Notes under the pieces: generated by a model
The model's database searches: none
What the model saw: only the letters and a program-made list of their open reading frames with translations
What the model was told of the DNA's origin: nothing
Assembly (NCBI GenBank): GCA_036346395.1
Contig: CM070594.1
Span: 13,549,385 to 13,613,384, forward strand
From: Hsuehochloa calcarea
Lineage: Eukaryota; Streptophyta; Magnoliopsida; Poales; Poaceae
Direction of reading: 5' to 3'
Length of the DNA: 64,000 nucleotides
Translations under genes and position numbers: made by a program
Shown: piece after piece, positions 12,052 through 24,442 of the stretch
How the letters are laid out: each line of letters begins with the position of its first letter
Numbering within the stretch: the stretch's first letter is position 1

Positions 12052-13540
12052 TGAAAGCATCTAGACCCCTAAAAATTATTTTGGTAATTAAAGACAATAT
12101 ATGAATATGAGACTAACATGTTTATTGAGTATTTACAATGTTTGGTCTCAGTGACGAATACATCAATCTGGACATGCATGCTAAAGGTCAACATGAAGAT
12201 CAATATGGTTCAAAGACAAGGTACAAGTAGTCTAGGATCCTTTTATATTTTACTGATTTTAGGAGAAAAAAGATGGTAGACCGGATTTTAGGTTCAATGC
12301 CGTACTATTAAGAGGGATCACGACTAGTAGCTTGATAGCATGTTATTGTGTCATTTTGATCAATCTAGGATCATGCATACACTCAGAGCTTGTTTTGAAA
12401 GCCAACTGTATTTTTTCTCAGAATAATCGGTAGTACCGACGTTGTATTGGTGGTACTACCGCACTACGGTATGACTGGGATAGTAGTACGGTACTACCGT
12501 AACCCGTCGTACCTAAATCTTGTTGGCGGTATATTTTTTTACAGAATGACACATTTTTACCTCTATTGCACACCTGGTGAACGGTAGTACCAGAGTTTCC
12601 TTGGCGGAATTACCGCATTACGGTATGACCGCAACTTGAGCGGAACTACTGCAACCCGGATATTCTGAAATATAGACAGCGGCACATTTTTTTCCAGAAA
12701 GCACTCCTTTGGACCGCAAAGTGAAGCGGTAGTACCGCCCCTGTACTTCGGTATGATCGATAAGCGGTACTACCGCTTGTGCTGAAAAATTATGTGTTTT
12801 GCCTCCAACGGTCGTATTTGTTTGTGGGGGTGGGGTATAAATAGCCCTCCACCAGCTCAAGGACAAGTAGAAGAGACTTAATTTAACATCTTTGAGCCAA
12901 GAGCATTCTCTCTGCACCTCATACACACTTATTGCATTCATTGTGAGGTAGTTGAGTAAAACTCAAGTCCATTCATTCTAGATTGATCCTTAGCACTTGA
13001 GTGTCATCAAGTGAAGATTGCGATTCATTACTCTTAGTGTTTGTTGACACCTAGAAGGCTTGGCGGGAGTTTACGCGGTGATCTCTTCAAGAAGATTGTG
13101 AAGAGACCAGGTGCCAAAATTATGATTGGTTCGATGTTCACCATATCCGGAGCGGAGGAATAACAACCTAGTGAAATCGAGAGAAGGCTTAATTCATGGA
13201 GCGTGCTTGATTAGTTCAAGCTTCCTCAACGTGTACTAGTGAAGATCGACAAGTCTTCGATACCATGGGAAAAAAACTTCTTTGTCTTCATTGTGGTTAA
13301 TTCTTGTCTTTACTATTCCGCACTTACATCTTTAGCAATTCTAGTGTGCTTATTTTGCTTAGCTAGAAGTGTATCTAGTATTGACATTAGCTCTTATTTG
13401 TCTCTAGTAGCATAATAATTTTATTATCTTTATTATGCTAGGAAGCTTTGTTAGGTTTATCTTGCTTAAAGTTTAAAATTGTTAATTAGTTTTAAAAACC
13501 TTCTATCCACCCCCTCTAGTCGGTTATCCTTGATCCTACA
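12052..13540 (+). repeat. CP1 5' LTR (1489 bp)
   Basis: It matches the 3' LTR along its length but lacks about 120 bp near 12777. The missing part is bounded in the 3' LTR by two copies of ACTACCGCTTG, of which only one remains here, so a deletion between short direct repeats is likely. It contains many CGGTAGTACCG-type palindromes and a TATAAAT box at 12836-12842. Confidence 0.9.
12836..12842 (+). promoter_or_regulatory. TATA box of CP1 5' LTR
   Basis: TATAAAT follows a G-rich run and is conserved as TATAAATA at 48670-48677 in the 3' LTR. Transcription of the element would start about 30 bp downstream, marking the U3/R border. Confidence 0.6.
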
Positions 13541-13542
13541 AG

Positions 13543-13554
13543 TGGTATCAAAGC
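13543..13554 (+). other. CP1 primer-binding site
   Basis: TGGTATCAAAGC lies two bases after the LTR end. It differs at one position from TGGTATCAGAGC, the usual complement of the initiator methionine tRNA 3' end. Confidence 0.85.
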
Positions 13555-13597
13555 TTAGTCTCTTTATATTTAGACTTAACCATTTAGGGGAAAAAGG

Positions 13598-15388
13598 ATG
13601 GCTAGTGAGGGAATGTCAATAGGCAAGACTTCTTTATTTGATGGATCAAATTATGCTTATTGAAAAATTAGAATGTCTATTTATTTAAAGACCATGATCT
13701 CAAACATGTGGAGAATTGTTAGTGAGGGTTTCGTTATAACACTTGATCCTACACACCCCATGGATCTTGAGGAACGAAACTCCCACCTCAAATACTCAAG
13801 CGATGAACACTCTATTTGGAGTTTTAAATGCCGATGAGTTCAATCGAGTGAGAAACCTTGAAACCGCTCATGAGATATGGACTACGCTCTCGGAAATTCA
13901 TGAGGGCACATCCACAGTTAAAGAAGCCAAATTGCATAGGCTCCGGATCAAATATGAGACGTTTACAATATTGCCTCATGGAAATATCACCGAGATCTAT
14001 TCTAGACTCAACAACATTGTAAATGAACTCAAATGTCTTGACACTAACTTGCTCAATGTTGATATTGTGCGGAAGATGCTTAGGGCTCTACCCGATAAAT
14101 ATGAGATGTTGGTGATAGTATTTCTCAACTCTCCCGAGTTGCCAAGAATGACACCAACTAGACTCTTGGGCAATTTCATTACAAATGAGTTGTACAAGAA
14201 AGATAAGGAAGAACTATTGGAGTCATCTTCGTCAAATAAGAAAATTGCAGCTTTCAAAGCTAAAGCAGAATCAAGTGATGAAGAGGATGAAGAAGAATAC
14301 TCCGAGAAAGAATTTGCTCTCCTTGTGAGGAGAATGAAGAAATTCATGAGAAGACGCACTTATCGAAGCTTCAACTTTGACAAAGACAAGAAAGGTCAAT
14401 CCTCCAACGAAAATAAGCGCTATAGCAATATTCATTGATATGAGTGCAATGAGAAGGGGTACATCGCCTCTCATTGCCCTAACAAAAAGGATAACAAGGG
14501 CAAGCTATCCAAGAAGAAGGAGTTCAATGGCAAGAAAAAGCTTTTCAAGAAGCTTCACAAGGACGGTAAAAATGAAGCCCACATTGTAGAGTGGAACTCC
14601 GATGAGGAATACACTGATTCTGATTCCGATGAGGATGAGTTCCCCAAGAAGAAGGGACTCGTTGCCATTTCCATGAAGGAGGCTCCATCACTCTTCTCGT
14701 CTCCTACATGCCTCATGGCAAAAGGAGATAAGGTAAAATCCCTTGATGACGATTATCTTTCTTATGATGAGCTTATGGATATGCTAGAAAAATTAAATGA
14801 ATATCTTGGAAAAAAGAAGGCAAAATTTAAGGTCTTGAAGAAAAGCATCTCTATCTTAAAGACTCTTATGAGGAGCTAAAGGAAGCTCATGACTCTCTTC
14901 TCCTAAAAGATATTGAAAAATCTTATTCGAATGTTGGAATTATTTGTAATTTATTGAATGAGATGCTTAGAGTATAAGTTGCCTTAAAAGCTATATCCAT
15001 GTCTAGCACTTCTACATCTTGTGATGACTTGTTGTCTATGCCATGTCGCTCTAAAGGTGATTCAAATACTAATATGGCTAACACATATGATTCCTTGCTT
15101 ATTGTCGAAAATCATGAGTTAAAGGAGCAAGTCACCAAGCTAAGTAAGAGCTTGGAAAGATGCTTCAAGGGTAAAGCCACCCTTGACAAGCTATTGAGTG
15201 AGCAAAGGTGCTCATTCAACAAAGAAGTACTTGGGTATGTGCCTAATAAGGGTAAGAAACCGACAAATAAGCCCGTGAGGTTTGTTAAGCAAAATGGTAA
15301 ATATTGTTATAAGTACCGAGAAATAGGATATGTACAACAAAATTATCCTATTGGTAAGATATCATCCGTTGGTGTATATGATTCTTAA
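13598..15388 (+). pseudogene. CP1 gag, degraded
   Basis: The ATG at 13598 opens MASEGMSIGKTSLFDGSNYAY and then meets TGA where copia gags have Trp. The downstream frame (13743-14438) carries the copia UBN2/gag block (RNLETAHEIWTTLSEIHEGTSTVKE and following), an acidic Ser/Glu stretch, and a zinc-knuckle remnant at about 14436-14480 in which the first Cys is a stop and the His is Tyr. The Lys-rich and Glu-rich C-terminal parts continue in frames broken at 14438, 14879 and 14978. Gag forms the capsid; this copy cannot. Confidence 0.8.
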
Positions 15389-15525
15389 AGTTATTGCTAG
15401 ATTTATTGGCACTTCAATTTTAGGCGCTAAAAAGAATGCTATTTGGGTGCCTAAAACCTTAGTCACTAACCTCCGAGGACCCAAACAAATTTGGGTACCT
15501 AAAAGAACTTGATTTCCCTTTGTAG

Positions 15526-18500
15526 GTGAACTACAAGAACAGTGGAAGGCATTGGGTGGTTGATAGCGGTCGCACTCAACACATGACCGGAGACCGGAAG
15601 ATGTTCACCACATTTGAGAATGGGATGGAAAATGAAAAGATTACTTTTGGTGACAATAGCAAAGGAAAGGTAATTGGTTTGGGTAAAATCGTTGTCTCAA
15701 ATGACCTTTCTATTTCAAATGTATCTCTAGTAGAAATACTAAATTTTAACTTGCTATCCGTTGCTCAATTGTGAGATCTTGAATTAATTTGCCCATTCTC
15801 TATAGATGAAATAATCATTTCAAAAGAAAAGGAAAATGAATTGGTTATCAAAGGATTTAGATTTAAAAATCTTTACTTTGTTGATTTTTCTTCAAATGAT
15901 TTATGCTTAAAAACTTGTTTAATTGCAAAAACATCTTTGGGTTGGTTATAGCATAGAAGACTATATCATGTGGGAATGATCCAACTCAAAAAGCTTTTCA
16001 AACATGACTTAGTGGTTGGGCTGAAGGACGTAAAGTTTGAGAAAAATAGATTATGTAGCGCTTGCTAAGCCGAGAAGTAAGTTGCGAACCCTCATCCTTC
16101 TAAAAATATCATGTCAACTTTTAGGCCATTAGAGCCTTACATATGGATTTGTTTGGCCAACAATATATAAAAGCATCGGGGTAATAGCTATCGTTTAGTT
16201 GTTGTAGATGATTACTCGAGATATACATGGATATTCTTTCTACATAACAAGGCCGAAGCCTCTGTCATTTTCAAAAGTTTTGCAAAAATGGCTCAAAATG
16301 AATTTGATTTTAAAATTAAAAAATCTATAGTGATAATGGTTTTGAGTTCAAGAACACTAAAATTAAAGATTATTGTGAAGAACTTGGAATAAAGCATGAA
16401 CTTTCCACAACCTACACTTCGGAGTAAAATGGAGTTGTAGAAAGGAAAATCGAACATTAATTGAAATGGCTAGAACAATGCTTGATGAATATAATAGTTC
16501 CGATAGTTTTTGGGCGGAAGCAATTAACACCGCTTGTCATGCCATAAATCGTCTTTATTTGCATCGCCTTTTGAAAAAGACTTCTTATGAGCTTTTAATT
16601 GGAATTAAATTGAACATCTATTAGTTTCGTGTATTTGGTTGCAAATGTTATATTTTGAAAAAAGGTGTTCGTCTTTTAAAATTTGCAAGTCGATGCGATG
16701 TTGGTTTATTGCTTGGTTATTCGTCAAATAGCAAAACTTATCGTGTCTTTAATAAAACTAGCGGCATAGTTGAAGAAAGATATGATATCCAATTTGAGAA
16801 AACTAACGGCTCTCAAGAAGACTAAGATGAATTGGATGATATAGGTAATGAAGCTTTGAGGGAAGCAATGAAAAACATGCAAATTAGAGATATCAAACCA
16901 AAAGAAGATCCAAATAGTCCATCATCTTCCACACAAGTCGAACCTTCCACCTCTACCTCTACAAATCAAGTTGACATTGGAGAAAATGATATCAAGGAAG
17001 ATGATCAACTATCCAACCTAACACCAATAATTCACAATGCTATAGCTAAAGATCATCCAATAGACCAAATATTGGGTGACGTGAGCAAGAGTGTTCAAAC
17101 TCATTGTCGTGTTGCTTCGTTTTGTGAACATTACTCTTTTGTTTCTTCTATTGAGCCAAAATATGTAGATGACGCACTAGAAGATCTGGATTGGGTGAAT
17201 GCAATGCATGAAGAACTAAATAACTTCGCCCGAAATAATGTTTGGACAATGGTGGAGAAACCTAAGGAGCACAACGTGATTGGCACAAAATGGGTCTTAT
17301 GCAACGAACAAGATGAAAATGGAGTTATGGTAAGAAATAAGGCAATGTTAGTTGCTCAAGGGTATACTCAAGTCGAGGGTTTAGACTATGATGAAACATC
17401 TGCACCGTAGCTAGACTTGAGTCTATTTGTATATTACTTGTGTTTGCATCAAGTTTTGATATTAAGTTATTTCAAATGGATGTTAAAGGTGCTTTCTTAA
17501 ATAGTGAAATAACCGAACTTGTATATGTTGAATAACCTCCGAGTTTTGAAGATCTTGAAAATCCTAATCATGTGTATAAACTCTCCAAGGTGCTATATGG
17601 CTTTAAGCGAGCTCCTATAGTATGGTATGAGCACCTTTGAGATTTTTCACTCTGAAAAGGATTCGAAATTGGAAAGGTTGATACAACATTTTTTGATAAA
17701 ATAATTGATGATAATTTCTTTGTATGTCAAAATTATGTTGATGATATCATATTTGGGTCTACTAACCAATATTTTTACAAGGAATTTGGTGATATGATGT
17801 CTAGAGAGTTTGAAATGTCCATGATAGGAGAGCTAAGCTATTTTCTTGGATTACAAATCAAGCAACTTGAAGACGGGATATTTATAAGCCAAATGAAGTA
17901 TGTGAAGGATTTATTCAAGAAGTTTGGCATGGAGGATGTAAAACCTATCAAGACTCCCATGGCGACAAATGGTCATCTTGATCTCAATAAGTGAGGTAAA
18001 CCAGTAGATTTAAAGCTTTATAGATCTATGATTGGTAGTTTGCTTTATCTTACCGCATCTAGGCCCGACATCATGTTTAGTGTATGCATGTGTGCACGTT
18101 TTCAAGCAACACCAAAAGAATATCATTTGGTGGTCGTAAAAAGAATTCTAAGATATTTAAAGTATTCCTCTAGCATTGGCTTGTGGTATCCTAAATGCGC
18201 TAAATTTGATTTAATTGGATATTCGAATTCGGATTATACGGGTTGTAAGGTGGATAGAAAGAGCACCTCCAGAAGTTGCTAATTCTTAGGAAGGTTTTTA
18301 GTTTCATGATCTTCCAAGAAACAAAACTCCGTAGGCCTTTACACCGTCGAAGCCGAATATGTATCCACTGGAAGTTGTTGTGCACAATTATTATGGATGA
18401 GGCAAATTTTGATGGATTTTGGAATAAAATTCGACAAAATACCATTTTTGTGTGATAATGATAGTGCAGTGCAAATAGCCAACAATCCAGTTCAACACTC

Positions 18501-18690
18501 GAGAATCAAGCATATAGATATACACCACTATTTCTTGAGAGATCATGTGGGCAAAGGAGATATTGTTATTAGCTACATTCATACCGAAGATCAATTAGCA
18601 GATATTTTCACCAAACCATTAGATGAAGGCCGTTTTTGCAAATTGAGGAATGAATTAAATGCCATAGACCATTCAAATATTATTGGAACT
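15526..18690 (+). pseudogene. CP1 pol: protease, integrase, RT, RNase H, degraded
   Basis: In order: aspartic protease with WVVDSG at about 15558; pre-integrase HRRLYHVG near 15950 preceded by a stop; integrase core with VVDDYSRYTW near 16200 and remnants of the later acidic motifs near 16335 and 16430; RT from ALEDLDWVNAM near 17179, with TAG at 17408, TAA near 17534 and TGA near 17638; the catalytic YVDD at 17734-17745; RNase H with IGSLLYLTASRPDI at 18034 and DNDSAVQIANNPVQHSR near 18455, ending ADIFTKPLDE near 18630. Many stops arise at CAA, CGA or TGG-like codons. The integrase-RT order fixes the copia assignment. Confidence 0.88.
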
Positions 18691-18759
18691 CACGCCTCAT
18701 GCACCGTGCTTCTATTTGGAATTATTTGAGTTTTTTAAGAAAGGTATTTTTCAAATATT

Positions 18760-19610
18760 TTTCTAAAAAACCTATATGTTCATAAAAATTATGTTCCTAG
18801 ATAGACATTAGTTCCTTAAATGCATAATGATCCTGAATAATATTTATTTGAGTGCAAAAAAAGGATCATTTGCATATTTCTCTAAATCCAATGTCCATTC
18901 CTGAAGTTCTAGATTTTTTGGAACTACTGACAGTATAACGACGGTATTACCGCGTCGCAGTACTACCGTCATATAACCAGCGGTACTACCGCGTCGCTTG
19001 TTAAAAGGCTTTATCTGCTCGCTAGGGTTTTTACTCTTTCACCTCTCTCCTGAGCGGATGTACCACCCTTCTACCACACTTCCTTCTCGGTTCCCCTCTC
19101 TCTCTCACCGAAGGATTCTCAAACCTCCTCGAAAATATGCAAATCTCATCGGGTTTTCAATGATACCTGTTGATCTCTTGCATCCTTAGGGTATCACTCC
19201 TTCCAATCTTAAGGTAAAGATCTTCAATCCTCTCTTTTTCGCCTTACCTTCGAACCCTAGGTCACAATTAGGGGTAATTGAGAATATGGATGATTCAATA
19301 CATTTTTCTCGGGCAAAATTGCGAACCTAGTGTCTTGTGATGTTTGCGCATATATTCCATGGATTCAGTTCATTAGAGGATACCAAAAATCCAAGCAATG
19401 TCGTGCCCTAGAATGTGTTATGAGAAAGCGGTACTACCGCTCGTCGTGCGCGGAACTACTGTGGTGCCGTCGTACCAGCCTGTGAATGGCGGTACTTCCG
19501 CAGCTCGGTACTACTGTCACTTGAATGACGGTATTACCGATTTCCCTGACAAAGAAGATAACTCATTCCATTCAAAATTAAACCTACTTTGGTTGATCTC
19601 TTGTTCTCTC
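18760..19610 (+). other. CP1 spacer with CGGTACTACCG-type palindromes
   Basis: No coding region is supported between RNase H and the extra ORF. The stretch carries at least eight GG(T/A)ACTACCG-like motifs (18935-18995 and 19425-19545) similar to those in the LTR. Confidence 0.6.
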
Positions 19611-21359
19611 TGAAATGTATCCTTTCTATTTGAAGATGCCAAGAACAAGGATTGCCACTCGCAAGTCCTATGGTGCTTCCAGAGGTCTATCATCTTCTTC
19701 TCAGCCACATGCAGCTCCTGCTTCTGATCAAGCAAATCCAGAGGAGCGACAAAATGGTATAGAAGACAGAGGCAAAGGTTGTACATACAACGATTCAGAA
19801 AATGAGAGGAGCTCATCCGAGGAAGAAACTGACGCAGCTATAGAATGTGACGAAGAGATGGGAGAACCTGAGGAACAACACATCAATTTAAGAACTATCA
19901 CTGCAGATGAATATGCCATAATGCATCACAGAAATTACTTTGTGCTTCCATGGTCATCTCAAAGCCCTAAGTTTCACACCAGTTTCCAGGAATTGGTTTA
20001 TCAGCAGATTTATGGACCCAATAGACAGTTTGCTGACCATAAGTGGGTAAATTGGCAACATCTTAACTCCCTGGACAAGTATGAAGGGACATATCGGCTT
20101 TTTCAAAGAGCCGGTATTCATGACCTAGTCACACAAAAGTGCGACTATGATGATGAGATAATTAGGTAATTCTATGCTACTCTGTATGTATCTCTAGATT
20201 TCAGTGAACTGGCATGGATGACAGGGACAACTTATTTGGATTGCCAAAGAGATGAGTTTGAGCTCACCTGAAGGACAGAGTCTAGAAACTTTGAGAAAAT
20301 TTATGATAAACCTGCTCTTTTGGTTCCAGCATGGATAGAGCATTATGATGAGAATGTCAGGTATGCTCCAGGAATGATTGGCGGTCTCCTGCCTATTCCC
20401 AGCTTAGTCAGCAGGATTATTAATCATACAATTCTCCCTAAGAGCGGGAACTTTGATGCTATAAGAGGACATGCTTGGAATATAATAGATAATATTATGC
20501 ATGGGAGAAAATTTAATATGGTAGATGTAATCCTTAGGGAGATTGCCTCTTCTAAGAATGATCGAGTCCAAAGGACAAACTATGCTCTATACATCATGGC
20601 TTTCATCATCCGAAAGACTAGATATCACGGTGCTTGGGATATGTCCACAAGCAGTACAAGCCATGCGAGGGTCCTCCTATTCTTGCTGATATTCTGTTGG
20701 ATCGAAAGGGCGACTAGAGGGGGGGTGAATAGGAGCACGCTCACTTTTTCACCAATAATGGATTCAATAATTTCACTCCAGTAGCTATGGAAGTTATGAA
20801 GATCAGTGTATCAATACAGCGGAAGACTAATATTAAATCCAATATAAACCCCTAAGCAATACGACAAAAACAGCAAAGATTACAGCGAATCAGTACACTG
20901 CCGGTCGGACCGCTGTCTAACTGGCGATCGGATCGATTTCCTACCGGTCTGACCGGTGGGACACGACAGTCTGACCGTCGGGCTCCAGAACAGAAAAACA
21001 ACCCGATGACGAAGTTGCAAATAAATGAAACTTTTGATCTACAACTCCAAACTTGATGAAACTTGGAACACACCTTCTCTATGATATCAGGAAGCTACTC
21101 CAACGAAGATTGTGATAATTCTTGGAAGAATAAAGGTGCAAAACCGGGTCAAAATAAAAACTAGGTCAAAACTCTTGTTCGTGGGTGATTGATGATCAAG
21201 ATGATCCTAGATAGACTCCCACACGTCACAGCAAGCTAGATCACGTGAAGAAACCAAGCAAAAACTCAGGGATCAAAGAAAGACCCAAAATCATCAAATA
21301 GAGAGAAAGAACGCAATGAGACAAAACATTGATCAAACTTTCCTTTGATTGATTGATAT

Positions 21360-22484
21360 TGTTGGACCGAAAAGGCGACTAGAGGGGGGGGTGAATAGGA
21401 GCATGCTCACGTTTTCACAAATAATGGATCTAGTAATATTTTACTCCAGTAGCTATGGAAGCTATGAATATCAGTATATCAGTGCAGCGGAAGACTAATA
21501 TTGAATCCAATAAACACCCCTAAGCAAGACTACAAACGATCAAAACACAAGATAACAACTATCCATGCGCTGCCGGTTGGACCGCTGGCCTTGGTAGCGG
21601 ACCGATTCGAGCCGGTCGACTGTAGCTACTGGGCGGTCGACCGACCTCTAGAAACGTAAGAAACGACCCGAGATGGCGAAGATGAAAATAGATGTAACTT
21701 TTGATCTACTAATCCAAACTTGATGAAACTTAGAACACACCTTCTCTATGATATCAAGGACCTATTCCAATTGAATATTATGATAATTCTTGGAAGAATA
21801 AAGATCCTTTTCTGTTTGATCAAAGAAGGGTTCAAAACCGGGTCAAAACAAAAACTTGATCCAAGATCTTGCTCGTGGGTGATTGATGATCAGGATAATC
21901 CTAGATAGGTTCCCACACGTCACAACAAGCTAGATCACATAAAGAATTTAATAAAAAACTCTCAGATCAAAGAAAAAACCAAAATCATCAAATGGAGGAC
22001 AATGCTCAATACAAGAACACGAAAATCACATCAAACTCTATAAACCCTAGCCTCCACCAAAGCTCTCCCTAAGAAAATTAGAGTTTCCAAAATAGCAAAA
22101 AGGTGAAGCAATGGTGCAGCCACCACCCTCTCCTATTTATAGTGGAGCCTTAAACCTTCTAGAAGTTTGATCCTATTGGGCTCCTGTTAAGGCCCAAAAC
22201 AAACGGGACACATACACACGTAATTTAAAGCGCCGTCTTTATCTCTTCTTGACCTAACTAGCTACACCTTGCGCCATCTTGCGCCTCGGATTAGCTAATA
22301 GGTCACCCTTGTTCATCTTGCATCACGCTTGAGTACATTGACCTCACCCGGCATCATCGATCGTTCTGGACCTCAGCTCTCCAAGCCTAGTCCCGATCAT
22401 CCTCGCCGTTGACCGTCGTTGACCAACAAGCAACCAATTGTCACATCATCCTAAGATCTGGAGCATATCCCTATGATATCCACA
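21360..22484 (-). repeat. CP2 3' LTR (1125 bp, two internal deletions)
   Basis: Compared with the 5' LTR it lacks about 90 bp near 21990 (between CATCAAAT and TGGAGG) and roughly 520 bp near 22435 (between CAAGCAACC and AATTGTCA). It has GGTC-N-GACC palindromes near 21570-21650, and a minus-strand TATAAATAGG at about 22133-22142. Confidence 0.85.
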
Positions 22485-22500
22485 ATCTCCCCCTTGATGA
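22485..22500 (-). other. CP2 polypurine tract
   Basis: On the minus strand TCAAGGGGGAGATT directly precedes the LTR. This is the usual plus-strand primer signature of SIRE-type copia elements. Confidence 0.85.
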
Positions 22501-22790
22501 ACACATTGGCAATAATCCAGAAAATGTAACTTGGAGGTTTGAAAAGTGAAATACTTTCGTTTTCGCACAAAGGCACAACTTGGTCCATAAACAAGAAAAA
22601 GCAATGAAAATGACCAAGCTGGCATCAGAATAGCATAGGCATGTGAGATAAGACAAAAGAAAGCATAAAAACTTTAATTTCCATAAAAGAGTAAAAAATC
22701 TCACTTAAGGTCCATATGAAAGATCAATTGTTCAATTGACCTATGATCATTGTGAGGATTAATAAATGCAATTCAAGTTCAGAAGAATCA
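22501..22790 (-). other. CP2 3' untranslated sequence
   Basis: AT-rich sequence between the CP2 polypurine tract and the left boundary of GY2. No coding region is supported; the exact GY2 boundary is not visible. Confidence 0.5.
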
Positions 22791-24442
22791 ATAAGACAAT
22801 AAGAATATAACAGATTTGTGTTGGAAGGTTTGTGTTGTGTGACGAAATTGGTCCTGGTTCGCCTCTTTCTTTTGAGAAAGGATCAACAGATTTGTGTTGC
22901 AAGGTTTTTGCAAAGTATAATTTTGGCAACCGTTGTTGGAGGATAAGAAATTATAGTGGCGAGATTTTGCTACCAAACTATTGGAGGAGTAGTAACAGAT
23001 GATTTGGTTTTGATCTGTACCTCTTGAAGGAAATTTGATTCACGTGGAATGTTTGGCTTCGCAGTAAGTCGGAATAGTGTTACGACTGAGTAGAACCTAT
23101 GGTATAGAGAAATTCAAGAACTTCAGTTCATGTTAAAAGGTTGGGGATTATCGAAGGAATGGAGACCTTGATTAATTTTATAGAGTAACGCAATTGGATA
23201 ATATTACGAGATTATGTGGGTAATTTATGAGGATGTCAATAAGTGAGTATGTTATAATTGCAATTTTGTTGTACAGGTCTTGTAGGTTAAATCTGGGCAT
23301 TGAATTTTTATGCTAGAACTTTGGTCACTCAATGATTGTGTGTAGAGAGAGTGGAATAATAGAGTTTTCTGAGCAGTGGTATGATAATTGATAGAACCCT
23401 TCTGATGTAGTACATGAGCGGGTGCACTGAGGATTCTGAGTTGTTATTGAAAAAAATAGAGGTAATGTGATTGTGTGTGATCTACTGTGTGGCGCTTTAG
23501 GAGCCTTCTATCAAATCGATTCTGTTAGTAGAATGAGTTACCTAGAGTATTCGGTGGGTTCCATAGAACCTCTCCACAATGGTGTGGATGATGGATCTCA
23601 GTTGAGCATAATTTGAGGATGTTTAATTAAGAGGTTTCAGCTCATATGGTATACGATGAATTCGAATTCCAATGTTCGAGAGAAGTTTTATTCCTAAAAG
23701 ATAAACTGAGTAAAATGATATTTACTCGGATAATAAGGTGTTTTCTTGATTCTCGTTCGAGTTTTGTATTGCTGACTGGTGTTTTCTGCAATTTGAGTTG
23801 GCGCTGTGTTGGCACGTTGATTCTTTCCAATTCAGATAAACCGCAAGAAGTATTTGGTTTGGTCATTCGAGTGATTTTTTCTTTGGTTGTCGTGGTGTTC
23901 ATTTGTAACCTGCCTATTTGGAAATGGATTAGTTTCCGAAATGAATTGTCAAATTTGGAATTTAACTTTTTGGTGGAGAGTTAGCATTGTGTGGATGCGA
24001 TGAGGACTCTCTATTTTCAGTTGGATTCTCTTCATTTCCGAAATGTTGCAGAAATTACAAAGTTGGCATATCATGTTGTCCGTCTCGGGTTCATACGCGA
24101 AGTACGCAACATCTGGTGTGTCCTGACGCAGGGTATTCAATGTTTTGTGCAACCCGGTGTCGAGGGGGTACTTGAGGCATCTGGAGCGTGAGGTTTTATT
24201 AGAACCGTCGAACCACGAGTCAGACCGTCGAGTCAGATCGTGCTATCGAGTCCTGCCTGTGGGGTGGTTCCGAAAAGATCGGGATGAATAATACAGCGTA
24301 AAACGTTAGTTAGTAAAGGTGCGGTGGGCGCATCGCACCGAGCGGAAGCGGCGGGAGCTGAGTCCATAAGCTAATTGTTGATGCCCTTTGAGTAGAACGG
24401 CAGATAGAATTCGGGGTCGAATTCTGTTTAAGGTGGGTAGAA

